From NCBI GenBank assembly GCA_035528995.1, contig DATKXO010000381.1, forward strand, positions 1 to 18,531: a stretch of DNA of 18,531 bases. Direction: 5' to 3'. The DNA comes from DATKXO01 sp035528995 (GTDB taxonomy: Bacteria; Planctomycetota; Phycisphaerae; UBA1845). Position 1 is the first letter of the stretch. Every line of letters begins with the position of its first letter. Below the pieces are notes generated by a model. It did not search any database, was not told the origin of the DNA, and saw only the letters and a program-made list of their open reading frames with translations. Below, in pieces: positions 7,455-15,966 of this stretch. The translations under genes and the position numbers were made by a program.

Positions 7455-8642
7455 ATGCGAAGCCGAGGCCCCCGACGAAAAGCCATTCCCGCCCGGTCGT
7501 GGACCGGTGAACCCACCATCGAGCGGGAGCGCCTCGAGCGCCACTGGTACCACCTGATGGAACGGGACGATCGCCTCGGGAAGCTCGTCACCGGTGAAGC
7601 CCTGGCCGACGAGCCCTTCCACCGCTGGCTGCCGTTCAAGCAGGCCTTCGCTCCCGAGCTGGTGCGCACGTTCCTGAGCGAGACGATGAAGCAGCAAGTC
7701 GGGCGCAACCGGCTGCCGCTGCTCGACCCGTTCGCGGGGTCGGGGACGTTCGTCATCGAGTGCGCCCACCGGGGAGTGAACGCCCAGGGTGTCGAGGCCC
7801 TGTCATCGCTCGCCTTCGTGGCCTCGGCGCGAGGCGCCCGGGAGTTTCCCGATCTTCCGGACCTGACCGGTTCCGAGACGTGGGAGCAGGCGGCCGCAAG
7901 ACTCGAATGCCCCATCCATCGGGCCGCGTTGATCTGCGCGGTGGCCCGGCGGCACACGTCGGCCGGTACGCTCAACAAGAACGCCGCGCCGTTGCTCGAT
8001 GAGCTCGGTCGCGTCACCGAGATGATGCGCGAGGATCTGCGGAGCCCGCTATCGGTGCCGGTGCGGGTCGAACAGGGCGACGCGCGTCGGCTGGACTCGA
8101 TCGAGGACGGGTCGATCGGAGGCATCCTGACCTCGCCGCCTTACCTGTCTCGCCACGACTACACCCGCACGGCGCGGCCGCACGAGATGGTCCACCGCTA
8201 CTGGCACGAGGCTCCGGACATGGGCGAACGGCGGCGGGCACAGGTTCGGGCGCATCCCAAGGCCCACAAGCAGCGCTGGACCCAACAATTGCCGCCGGCG
8301 GCAGCCGAGGCGTGCCAGGCGCTGTCAGCCGCCGGCGAGAAGAAGCTGGCCGGCGTGGTGCGGTCCTACTTCGAGGACGTCTTCACCGCCCTGGGCGAGT
8401 GCGCCCGGGTGCTGGCCGACGGGGCGCCGTGCTGGATCGTCGTCGGGGGTGCGCGGTTGAAAGACGTTTACATTCCGACCGACGCGATCCTGGCGGACTT
8501 CGCCGGAACCTGCGGGTTCGAGGTGGATCGCGTTCGCGTGGCCCGCCGGCTGCTTCCCGGCGGGCGCAAGATGGGCAGTCTGACGAACGTGGCACCGCGC
8601 GAATCGATCCTGGTGATGCGCCAGGCCGGCAGAGGCGACTGA
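7455..8642 (+). CDS. Amino-type DNA methyltransferase (N6-adenine or N4-cytosine)
   Basis: A 395-residue DNA modification methylase. Motif I is DPFAGSGT (91-98, SAM binding) and catalytic motif IV is TSPPYLSRHDY (226-236), so the order is I then IV. The SPPY tetrad is typical of base-amino methyltransferases. The gap of about 130 residues between them and the long segment after motif IV may hold target recognition. GGRKMGSLTNVAPRESILV closes the catalytic fold. GGGGAAAG lies 7 bp upstream of ATG 7455, and the gene begins 24 bp after the ROK gene, as last member of the operon. No restriction endonuclease, specificity subunit or defence gene adjoins it, so it looks like an orphan regulatory or housekeeping methylase. 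Base specificity and site cannot be read from sequence. Confidence 0.85.
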   Translation: MRSRGPRRKAIPARSWTGEPTIERERLERHWYHLMERDDRLGKLVTGEALADEPFHRWLPFKQAFAPELVRTFLSETMKQQVGRNRLPLLDPFAGSGTFVIECAHRGVNAQGVEALSSLAFVASARGAREFPDLPDLTGSETWEQAAARLECPIHRAALICAVARRHTSAGTLNKNAAPLLDELGRVTEMMREDLRSPLSVPVRVEQGDARRLDSIEDGSIGGILTSPPYLSRHDYTRTARPHEMVHRYWHEAPDMGERRRAQVRAHPKAHKQRWTQQLPPAAAEACQALSAAGEKKLAGVVRSYFEDVFTALGECARVLADGAPCWIVVGGARLKDVYIPTDAILADFAGTCGFEVDRVRVARRLLPGGRKMGSLTNVAPRESILVMRQAGRGD

Positions 8643-8688
8643 GCGACGGCGTCGCCAGGGCGGCGCGCGTTCGGGCGCGTGCTCCATT

Positions 8689-8724
8689 AGGCACCCGTTC
8701 CCGGGTAGGCACCTGTGCCCTTTA
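8689..8724 (+). terminator. Possible operon-end hairpins
   Basis: After the methyltransferase stop codon there is ACCCG-TTCC-CGGGT, then GGCA-CCTG-TGCC followed by CTTTATT. These short stems ahead of a weak T-stretch might end the six-gene operon. Stems are short and the T-tract is interrupted, so this is tentative; a better T-run (8827-8833, after GTGGCCC) lies about 100 bp further on. Confidence 0.25.
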
Positions 8725-9011
8725 TTCAGTTGTGTCATGGGACGGATTCGTCCGGTGCACCTCCTTTCGGTCGGGCGTTGCCCATGCGTGGGGCGTTGGC
8801 CCGTGCGCGTCTCGTGCCCGTGGCCCTTTTTTTGTCGGCGTGTCGGCCTCCGGTGGCGTCGGCTACGCGCATCCGCGCCTGAGGACGTTCCTCTACCCCT
8901 ATAACTTGGCGCCCGATCACCTTCAGGGGGTGCGGATTGCGGAAAACGGGGCTGGCGGGGTCAAAAACCGCGATTTTTTTGTTCGGGACGCGGGAGGGAA
9001 AAACGCTGAAC

Positions 9012-9098
9012 CGCCAAGGCGCCAAGGACGCCAAGATCGCCAGTAGACCTGCAGCGGCAGGCAACGCCGGACGCCAAGGAAGCCAAGAACGCCAAGGG
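9012..9098. repeat. GCCAAGG-type short repeat cluster with central hairpin
   Basis: Degenerate 8-10 bp units of the form GCCAAGG(A/C)C recur at 9012-9043 and again at 9065-9098, in both cases on the + strand. Between them sits a perfect hairpin CCTGC-AGCG-GCAGG at 9048-9061. Units do not encode a plausible protein. Such strings are familiar from spacers of environmental bacterial genomes (recollection, not checked). Confidence 0.6.
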
Positions 9099-9113
9099 AG
9101 AGGGGAGACTGGG

Positions 9114-9330
9114 GATTGACGATTGACGATTGACGAATGCCAGGAAGCGAATAGCCAACGAGGGAAAGGCGTGGGTGGGGGAGGATTGACGATTGGGGAT
9201 TGACGAATAGCGAAGAGCGAAGAGCGAATGGCGAATGCCAGAGGCAAATGTGGTGATGCAGGGATTGGGAATTGGGAACTGCGGATTGGACGGGTGGCGA
9301 AGAGCGAATAGCGAATTGGAAACGGCGAAC
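9114..9330. repeat. Purine-rich simple repeats (GATTGAC and GCGAA units)
   Basis: GATTGAC is repeated three times in tandem at 9114-9134. Scattered ATTGACG, ATTGGGA, GCGAAGA, GCGAATA and GCGAATG units follow to about 9330. The + strand is strongly G/A-rich. Open frames across it on the - strand are repeat artefacts. Confidence 0.65.
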
Positions 9331-9464
9331 GGCGGGTGGTCCGTAGATTTCGGAGATGGGCGCAGGTTTTGGTGACGGCGCGGCAATGAGCGATGTTGGA
9401 CCGTGGAGCGGTCACGTCACGGGCGAGGGACGGGCTGGCGAACGGTGGGCCGGGGGAAGGTGGG

Positions 9465-9531
9465 ATCGAGGCTCCGGCCACCTTGGCGGCCAAGGCGAGG
9501 CGGCGATGGCTGGAAGAAGTAAGCCTGACCC
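9465..9531 (+). repeat. REP-like 67 bp element, copy A
   Basis: Begins ATCGAGGCTCCGG and ends GAAGAAGTAAGCCTGACCC. It matches the element at 16830-16896 in the same orientation with 6 mismatches over 67 bases and no gaps. An inner TTGGCGGCCAA is palindromic. The GTAAGCCTGACCCC end recalls sequences associated with REP-associated tyrosine transposases (recollection); copy B lies just after a remnant of such a gene. Confidence 0.7.
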
Positions 9532-9604
9532 TTATCCGTACGAAGCCATTTGTCAAAACGAGCTGCGTCCCCTTTTCTTTTCCTTTTCTTTTCCGGGAAA
9601 AGCC

Positions 9605-9738
9605 TTACGGCCGATCCGATTGCGCCGACGCCTGCCGCCGCAAGAAGTTGCCCAAGTTGTACGCCAGCGCGAATAGCTGAAGCCGCGCCTGGTTGTCTTT
9701 GAAGTTCCGGCACGATAACCGGGTCCATTTTACGACAT
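9605..9738 (-). pseudogene. 3' remnant of an IS1380-type transposase
   Basis: Read on the - strand from about 9738 to the TAA at 9605-9607, one frame gives VVKWTRLSCRNFKDNQARLQ followed by LFALAYNLGNFLRR, the characteristic C-terminal region of IS1380/IS4-type DDE transposases. Only about the last 40 residues survive; the catalytic domain is gone. A tail of about 10 residues follows before the stop codon. The fragment begins exactly where the RHS gene ends: the RHS stop codon (9730-9732) is at its edge, so the RHS 3' end may have been set by this insertion or by a later deletion. Homology is by recognition of the motif. Confidence 0.72.
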
Positions 9739-12700
9739 ATAGCCTGGATTACGTCGTAGAGTTCGTTCGAGGCGCTCTATCTTCGTCTCTAGTTCAATCT
9801 GTACGGAGGTTAACCACTCCACAGCTTCACGGTATTGGTCCGCGGACATACAGATCCCGACCCGTTCCAACAACGCCTCCTTCGCGAATCGTACTTCCGC
9901 CAGTTGAGCGCGAAGCTCTTTGAGTTCTCGCAGGGTCGTTTGCAGGATGGGATTCCATGAACCAGGTACATCTGGGCCAGGCCCCCACCACGGGCCATGT
10001 AGGCCCATGGGGTCTCGGAAGTTGATAGGGTTATTGGCGACGTAGACGTAGCGACTGTGGCCACGCAAAGTCCGTAGAGGATCCGTCTGCAAGAACCGCC
10101 CACCTTGCGGCTCGTAGTATCGTGCCCGATAGTAGTACAGCCCCCCCTCGGTATCGCGCTCGCGTGAGGTGAACAGATAGTGGTTGGGAATCGCACCATT
10201 CTGGGCTACGACTTGGCCAAACGAGTCATATGTGTACATCTGGGCAGCTGCGCCGCCTGGGTCCGTCATTACGCGGATCGTTCCTAGGTGGTCGGCGTGG
10301 TAATAAAAGACTGAGTCCAGAATGCCGTCTCCGGTCGTATCCCGATGCACGATCAACGGCTCGTCCATACCCGGGCCGTGCGTGTACCGGGCCCCGACGT
10401 TGTTGCTGGCGTCGTACTCGAAGAGGATGTCTTCGGCGTCGTAGGTGTAGCGGGTGATCGCTCCGTCGACGTTCTTCTCGATCCTTCGGCCGAGAGCGTC
10501 GTAGCGGTACTCGGCCCACGATTCGCCAGGAAGATCGACGCGGATCAGGCGATTTTCGGCATCGTAGGTGTACTGCGTGACGGCTCCGCCAGCCTGGGCG
10601 GTTTTCGTGGCCAGGTTGCCGTTGTCGTCGTAGGTGTAGGTGAAGTCGTCGTCGTCCAGCAGCTCGTTGGCGTCGTCGTACGTATAGCTGCTCGATAGGT
10701 GCGAAGTCAGGCGGTTGCCTACCGGGTCGTAGCTGAAACTCTCGTTCGGATTGACGCCGGGGTTCGGGTGCACCGCTGACGTGAGCTGGTATGTGGCGTC
10801 GTAGCCGTACGTATGTGCACCGTCCCCATCGTTCATGGTCAGGATGTTGCCGGTGTCATCGTGCGTATACGTCAGCGACAGGAATGGAACGGCGGTAAGG
10901 TCGTGAACAATGTCGGTCAACCGTCCGGCGTCGTCGATGGTGTAGGTCACCGCTGTGCCGTTGTGGTTGGCCATGGTGATCCGGCGGCCCGCCTGGTCAT
11001 AGCCGAAGCCGGTGACACGGGCGCCTGGGTCGCTGATCTGAGTGAGCCAGTGATTGGCGTTGTGGAGGTACGTGGTCACGCCGGTCGGGTCGGTCATGGT
11101 GTCCAGTACCCCGTCGTCGTGGTACGCGTAGGCAAGTGAAAGCGCGGGCTGACCAGCTATAGCAACTGAGGCGTACGAGGTCAGGCGGTCGGCGGTGTCG
11201 TAGCCGAACGAAAGGTCGCTGTCGGCATCCGTGGCCTGCGTCAGATACCCGTTGAGGTTGTAGTCGTAGGTCACGTTCTCAGATCCGCTGGCGGTGGAGA
11301 GCGTCTTGGTTGTCAGCTGCCCGGCGTCGTCGTAAATGAAGGTTATGCTTTGGTCGGCCTTCGGGTCATTTGCTTCGGTCAGTCGATCAGCGTCGTCGTA
11401 CGTGTACTGCCAGGCCTTGCCGATGGCGTTGGTTTCGGTCGCTAGACGATGCAGGTCATCGTACGTGAACGTCGCTGCGTCGATCGATCGGGCGTCGATG
11501 ATCTTGGCCAACTCCGCCAGCGGGGCCGAGGACCAGCGGCTGACGGTGCCCAGGGCGGCCTGGTACTGGTATTCGGTGGTGTGGTCCTCGGCGTCGGTCA
11601 CGAACCTCAGCAGGTTCATCACGCCGTACACGTACTCCGTGTCGTTGGTCTCTGCGTCGATGATCCTGCTCACGTTGCCGTAAGCGTCGTACTCCAGGGT
11701 GGTCGCCAGGTTCAGGCCCGCTGGGTCGACGATGATCTGGTGCAGGTTGCCGGTTTCGCCGGGGGCGTCGTAGTAGGTGAACTGGACAACCTCGCCCTCG
11801 GCGTTGGTCATGGTCTCGACCTGCCCGTTGGTGTTGTAGCTGAACGTGGTGGTGTACGTCTCCGGATCGGTGATCGACAGCAGGTCTCCGTTAGCTGGAT
11901 CGTAGGCCAGCACCCACACGTGGTTCTCAGGGTCCTCGATACGGGTGGGGCAATTCCAGTCCGGGTCGTACTCGATCAGGGTCTCGGCCGGTGGAACGAT
12001 GCCGCGGTTCGTGCTCTTGGTCAGGTTGCCCTCGCTGTCGTACTCGAAGCTGATCTGGTTTCCCCTGGGGAACGTGATTTGCGTGATGTTGTTGAACGAG
12101 TTGCGCTCCATCTGCGTGGTCCGCCCCAGCGGGTCCTCGATCGTCGTCCGGAAGCCGAACCGGTTGGTGTAGTAGTGCTCGGTCTCGTTCTCGCCGTTGG
12201 TGTAGCTCTCGCGGATGTTCCCGGGATTGACCGGTGGGGCGGGGTTGTCATAGGTGCCGACTCCTGGGGGCAAATCGTTGATCAGGCCCTGGTTGACCGA
12301 GGCCTGAAAGTAGCGGTGCTGTTCGTCGGGTGTGCCGACCGCCTTGATCACCTCGGTCACGCAGCCGTACTGGTCGTAGACGTACTCGGTCCGGGTACCT
12401 CCGGCGTCGACCTGAGCCGTCAGCAGGTGGTCGGCGTCGTACTCGAAGTGCCGTTCGCTGAGGTCCGGATTGATGATCCCGACCAGGTCGTCGTTGGTGT
12501 CGATGTCGAACTGCGTGATCCGCCCGGCTGGGTCGGTGACCGATTGGAGCTTGTCGCCGTTGTAGGCGAAAGTCGTGACGAGCCCGGCCGGGTCGGTCAT
12601 CCGCCAGACCCTCTTGTCGCCGCCGGTGCCGCTGTACTCGTAGGCCGTCGCGTTGCCATTGCGATCGACCGTGCTGGTCAGGAAGCCGTTGCTGTCGAAG

Positions 12701-15700
12701 TCATGTAGGGTGCCATCCTTCATGGTACGGGTGTACGGTCCGTCGGCGTTCCGCTGCAGACGCGAGTACTCACCCTGCGGGCTGCCGAAACCGCCGTTGG
12801 TTGCGTCGAAATTGCCGACCGCAATCCCACGGGGGTCAGAGTCGACCGCAAACCGCTGTTCGCCCTGGAACGTACCATCCCCATTGCCCAACAGCACGGA
12901 GACATCATCCGAGAGGCCGTTGGCCGTGGCCAAGTCCTGTCGTCCGTCCCCGTCGAAATCGCCAACCGCAACTTCCCAGGGGAAATCGCCGACCGCATAC
13001 CGCTGTTCGTTCTGGAACGTACCATCCCCATTGCCCAGCAGCACGGAGACATCGCCAGAGCCGGCGTTGGCCGTGGCCAAGTCCTGTCGTCCGTCCCCGT
13101 CGAAATCGCCAACCGCAACTCCTATAACTCCCATGGGACCATCGCCGGCCGCATACTGCTGTTCGCTCTGGAACGTACCATCCCCATTGCCCAGCAGCAC
13201 GGAGACATGATTCGAAGAGCTGTTGGCCGTGACCAAATCCTGTCGCCCGTCCCCGTCGAAGTCGCCAACTGCAACTCCGAACTTCTCACCGGTGGCCGCA
13301 AACCGCTGTTCGCCCTGGAACGTACCGTCCCCGTTGCCCAACAGCACAGAGCCCTCATCATAGAAGTAGCCGATCGCGGCCAAATCATGTAGCTCGTCCC
13401 CGTCGAAATCGCCAGCCGTGACGTACAAGGGACCAGGGACGGCCGCATACCGCTGTTCGCTCTGGAAAGTACCATCCCCATTGCCCAGCAGCACGGAGAC
13501 ACCAGTGCCGGCCGTGGCCAAATCCCGTCGTCCGTCCCCGTCGAAATCGCCAACCGCAACTCCAATGGGACCACTGCCGACCGCATACCGCTGTTCGCTC
13601 TGGAACGTACCATCCCCATTGCCCAACAGCACGGAGACACCGGAATCGGGCCAGTCATAGTAACCCGTGACCAAATCCTGTCGTCCGTCCCCGTCGAAAT
13701 CGCCAACCGCAACGTCCCAGGCCACACCGCCGACCGCATACCGCTGTTCGCTCTGGAAAGTACCATCCCCATTGCCCAGCAGCACGGAGACATCATTCGA
13801 GTACGAGTTTGCAGTGGCCAAATCCTGTCCCGCCTGGAACGTGATCATCGTCCCGTCGCCTTCGATCAGGACGGCGCGGGTTTGGCCTGGATCGACAAAC
13901 AGCCGCTGCAGGGCACCCACGGTCCAGCCGGCACCGAACGGGCTGGAGCGCTCGTCCCGAACGGTGACCGTGCCGGAGGCCGACGACGGATACACCACCC
14001 GCTCGGGCGCCTGGACACCCAAATCGTCCCCCGGCGGGCCGCCGAACTGGCCGTTGGCGCTGCCGGCAAGCGTCGAGATGTATTCGTTGGCCAGCCGCAG
14101 GTAGTAGAAATACGATCCAGTGGGCAGCAACTCCCCGCGGTCGTTGTAGGCGTCCCACATGAAGGCGTGGCGTCGCGGGTCCTCAGTTCCCTCCATCCAG
14201 GCCTCGTAGAAGCGGCCCTCGATGCTCACACGGAATCCGTGGGCCTCGGGCACCAGCGTGGTGACTGGGTCGAGGTCCAGGTCGTAGGCGATGAACGCTG
14301 CCGGCTTGGCGGCCCGTGATTGATACACCAGCCGCACCGTCCGATCCACACCTAGGCTGCGATACGACGGCAGAGCGTGGTCCTCGAATAACTCCCCGGT
14401 GCGGGCGGCGACAAACGAGCTGCCGCCGGTTCCGGTGCAGGGCTTGCCGCCACTCGGTTGTGCCTCGGACTCGCTCTTGTCCTGGCTGCTGGGGTCGGCA
14501 AGGTTCGGGCTCCTGGCCTGCGGCGGCGGGATAGCGGGCAGGTTAATGTCGCAGGCCGAGAAGTCGTCGGCTTCGTACTCGACCCAGAGCCCATCGGTAG
14601 ACACAGTTGCGACGGCCTCGTGGACCCACTTGAGCAGGTCGTTGTCCCACCGACCGACGGGAATCTCCACGCCGGGGGCAAAGCCGAGATCGTTTGCAAA
14701 GCGAACGGCAATCGGCTCCGGCAGATGCTCGCCGCCAGGGACGTCGAAGTAATAGGCGTAGGTGAACTCCGTCTGCTCGGGCAGATCGTCCGGCAGCTCC
14801 AAGCTACGATTGACCTCGGTGGCACCGACCTGCGGCGGTGGATCGCGGTCTCGCGGGCCGCGGACGCCGTCCGGCCAGATGATCTGGATCGTGTTGGCGG
14901 CATTGGTGTAGAGCGCCCCGGTAACGGTTCTGCCCAACGCACGGAATTGGCCCGGCGGCCCAGGCTGGCGCAGGAGCGGGGATTCTTCCGGCAGCAGGTA
15001 GACCGGCCTTACCGCAGTGTCGAGCGTCTGGGTCACCTCTGCTCTTCGCTGCGCGTAGGTGTAGCCGTTCTTGGCGATGGTGACGAAGAAGTCGCCGCGG
15101 CCGGGCGTGGGGAAGGCGAACCTGCCGTCCGGTCCGGTGATGACCCGGCCGGGGATGGCCACGTCGTGGTCCTTGATGGTGATTATGGCACCGGCGAGGG
15201 GCACATCGCCCGCCGAGGCGTCGTAGACGATGCCGTCGATCCAGCCCGACTCCGGGTATTCGGTGGGCGGCTGGGTGGTGACCTTCACGTCACACAGGGC
15301 TTCGAGACCCAGAAACTGGGCTCGCACGGTCGTCTGCCCGTCGGCGATTGCGGTCACCAGGCCGTCCGACGACACGTCGGCGACCAGCGGGTCGTCGGAG
15401 AGGTACGTTGCACACGTGCTCACGTCGTTGCTTGCCCCGCCGGGGTAGTGCGCGGTAACCGCAAGCTGGGCGCTCTCAACGGCGTCCACAAACGTGTACC
15501 TGAACGGGTAAATGGCCAACGTTCCCGGTGCAGCGTCGAAGACCAATTGAAACGCACCGAAATCGGCCAGATCAACGTCGCCATCGCCGTCGAAGTCCAT
15601 CGGGTCGCACGCGGGGTCCAACGGCGGATCGCAGTTCGGCCCGCACGGCCCGATCATGCACGCCGGGAAGGTGCTGAAGTCATAGACCTGGAAAGGCCCG

Positions 15701-15966
15701 CTAAAGCCCGACTGAAACGCGCGGAAGTCGATCAGGTCCACGTCACCGTCGCCGTCGAGATCCATCACGTTGCAGGCCGGGTCCAGCGGCGGATCGCAGT
15801 CCGGGGCACACGGGCCAGTGATGCACGCTGCGAACGCGCTGAAGTCAGCCAGATCAACGTCGCAGTCGCCCTCGGAATCGCCGGGGAGCGAGGCGGTTCC
15901 GGGCACCGCAACGAGGGACAGACCCGTCAAGGTCACAGCTACCATTCGGACAACAGGACGGTTCAT
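9730..15966 (-). CDS. Giant secreted RHS/YD-repeat protein with dockerin-like blocks and an internal FG-GAP repeat array
   Basis: A 2078-residue exported protein, probably a surface or matrix RHS protein. Residues 1-26 are a signal peptide. Residues 30-145 hold three dockerin-like DxDxDxDLxDF calcium loops and two Cys-rich GPC...DPPLDPAC segments. A Big2-like domain covers about 155-230 and a carboxypeptidase-regulatory-like domain 240-330. RHS N-terminal sequence runs to about 710, interrupted at about 711-1056 by seven FG-GAP/VCBS units. YD repeats follow to about 1900, then the RHS core (YYYRARYYEPQGGRFLQTDP and DPMGL, ending near residue 1988). The last 90 residues are charged, helical and coiled-coil-like, with no toxin motif recognised; no immunity gene follows. 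AAGGAGA lies 8 bp before ATG 15966. RHS proteins can deliver toxins or mediate contact; which applies here is unknown. Confidence 0.93.
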   Translation of the reverse strand: MNRPVVRMVAVTLTGLSLVAVPGTASLPGDSEGDCDVDLADFSAFAACITGPCAPDCDPPLDPACNVMDLDGDGDVDLIDFRAFQSGFSGPFQVYDFSTFPACMIGPCGPNCDPPLDPACDPMDFDGDGDVDLADFGAFQLVFDAAPGTLAIYPFRYTFVDAVESAQLAVTAHYPGGASNDVSTCATYLSDDPLVADVSSDGLVTAIADGQTTVRAQFLGLEALCDVKVTTQPPTEYPESGWIDGIVYDASAGDVPLAGAIITIKDHDVAIPGRVITGPDGRFAFPTPGRGDFFVTIAKNGYTYAQRRAEVTQTLDTAVRPVYLLPEESPLLRQPGPPGQFRALGRTVTGALYTNAANTIQIIWPDGVRGPRDRDPPPQVGATEVNRSLELPDDLPEQTEFTYAYYFDVPGGEHLPEPIAVRFANDLGFAPGVEIPVGRWDNDLLKWVHEAVATVSTDGLWVEYEADDFSACDINLPAIPPPQARSPNLADPSSQDKSESEAQPSGGKPCTGTGGSSFVAARTGELFEDHALPSYRSLGVDRTVRLVYQSRAAKPAAFIAYDLDLDPVTTLVPEAHGFRVSIEGRFYEAWMEGTEDPRRHAFMWDAYNDRGELLPTGSYFYYLRLANEYISTLAGSANGQFGGPPGDDLGVQAPERVVYPSSASGTVTVRDERSSPFGAGWTVGALQRLFVDPGQTRAVLIEGDGTMITFQAGQDLATANSYSNDVSVLLGNGDGTFQSEQRYAVGGVAWDVAVGDFDGDGRQDLVTGYYDWPDSGVSVLLGNGDGTFQSEQRYAVGSGPIGVAVGDFDGDGRRDLATAGTGVSVLLGNGDGTFQSEQRYAAVPGPLYVTAGDFDGDELHDLAAIGYFYDEGSVLLGNGDGTFQGEQRFAATGEKFGVAVGDFDGDGRQDLVTANSSSNHVSVLLGNGDGTFQSEQQYAAGDGPMGVIGVAVGDFDGDGRQDLATANAGSGDVSVLLGNGDGTFQNEQRYAVGDFPWEVAVGDFDGDGRQDLATANGLSDDVSVLLGNGDGTFQGEQRFAVDSDPRGIAVGNFDATNGGFGSPQGEYSRLQRNADGPYTRTMKDGTLHDFDSNGFLTSTVDRNGNATAYEYSGTGGDKRVWRMTDPAGLVTTFAYNGDKLQSVTDPAGRITQFDIDTNDDLVGIINPDLSERHFEYDADHLLTAQVDAGGTRTEYVYDQYGCVTEVIKAVGTPDEQHRYFQASVNQGLINDLPPGVGTYDNPAPPVNPGNIRESYTNGENETEHYYTNRFGFRTTIEDPLGRTTQMERNSFNNITQITFPRGNQISFEYDSEGNLTKSTNRGIVPPAETLIEYDPDWNCPTRIEDPENHVWVLAYDPANGDLLSITDPETYTTTFSYNTNGQVETMTNAEGEVVQFTYYDAPGETGNLHQIIVDPAGLNLATTLEYDAYGNVSRIIDAETNDTEYVYGVMNLLRFVTDAEDHTTEYQYQAALGTVSRWSSAPLAELAKIIDARSIDAATFTYDDLHRLATETNAIGKAWQYTYDDADRLTEANDPKADQSITFIYDDAGQLTTKTLSTASGSENVTYDYNLNGYLTQATDADSDLSFGYDTADRLTSYASVAIAGQPALSLAYAYHDDGVLDTMTDPTGVTTYLHNANHWLTQISDPGARVTGFGYDQAGRRITMANHNGTAVTYTIDDAGRLTDIVHDLTAVPFLSLTYTHDDTGNILTMNDGDGAHTYGYDATYQLTSAVHPNPGVNPNESFSYDPVGNRLTSHLSSSYTYDDANELLDDDDFTYTYDDNGNLATKTAQAGGAVTQYTYDAENRLIRVDLPGESWAEYRYDALGRRIEKNVDGAITRYTYDAEDILFEYDASNNVGARYTHGPGMDEPLIVHRDTTGDGILDSVFYYHADHLGTIRVMTDPGGAAAQMYTYDSFGQVVAQNGAIPNHYLFTSRERDTEGGLYYYRARYYEPQGGRFLQTDPLRTLRGHSRYVYVANNPINFRDPMGLHGPWWGPGPDVPGSWNPILQTTLRELKELRAQLAEVRFAKEALLERVGICMSADQYREAVEWLTSVQIELETKIERLERTLRRNPGYMS
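12800..13835 (-). repeat. Seven-copy FG-GAP/VCBS coding repeat within the RHS gene
   Basis: Seven copies of a unit coding VSVLLGNGDGTFQSEQRYA plus VAVGDFDGDGRQDLATAN. A conserved + strand anchor TGGAACGTACCATCCCCATT (or close variant) starts at 12866, 13013, 13169, 13316, 13463, 13601 and 13754. Spacings are 147, 156, 147, 147, 138 and 153, all multiples of 3. Each unit carries the DxDGDG calcium-type loop of FG-GAP/VCBS beta-propeller blades, so seven units would fit a closed seven-bladed propeller. DNA identity among units is high. Confidence 0.9.

Larger units (their letters stand above)
8643..9464. other. Non-coding, repeat-rich spacer
   Basis: No convincing gene was found on either strand. 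Open frames here are translations of simple repeats, for example a - strand frame reading repeated S-L-F-A-I-R-like and P-I-V-N-R-Q-like strings. Contents in order: hairpins after the methyltransferase stop codon, T-runs at 8827-8833 and 8974-8980, GCCAAGG-type repeats, purine-rich ATTGACG and GCGAA repeats, and then a REP-like element. Confidence 0.6.

Noticed and set aside
6003..7769. 588-codon - strand open frame opposite the HAD, ROK and methylase genes
   Set aside because: It spans three recognisable genes on the other strand, is Arg/Gly/Ser/Pro-rich and matches no family.
8735..9556. 273-codon - strand frame with repeated S-L-F-A-I-R strings
   Set aside because: Translation of the simple repeats at 9114-9330; such frames are known artefacts in repeat-rich spacers.
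10010..10260. RHS tip considered as a nuclease or deaminase toxin
   Set aside because: This part is the RHS core (YYYRARYY, DPMGL); the remaining tail is charged and helical with no catalytic motif, and no immunity gene follows.
12866..13790. Regularly spaced repeat considered as a CRISPR array
   Set aside because: Units are about 138-156 bp, in frame (multiples of 3) and code for FG-GAP/VCBS motifs; the inter-anchor sequence is also conserved, unlike spacers, and no cas genes are present.
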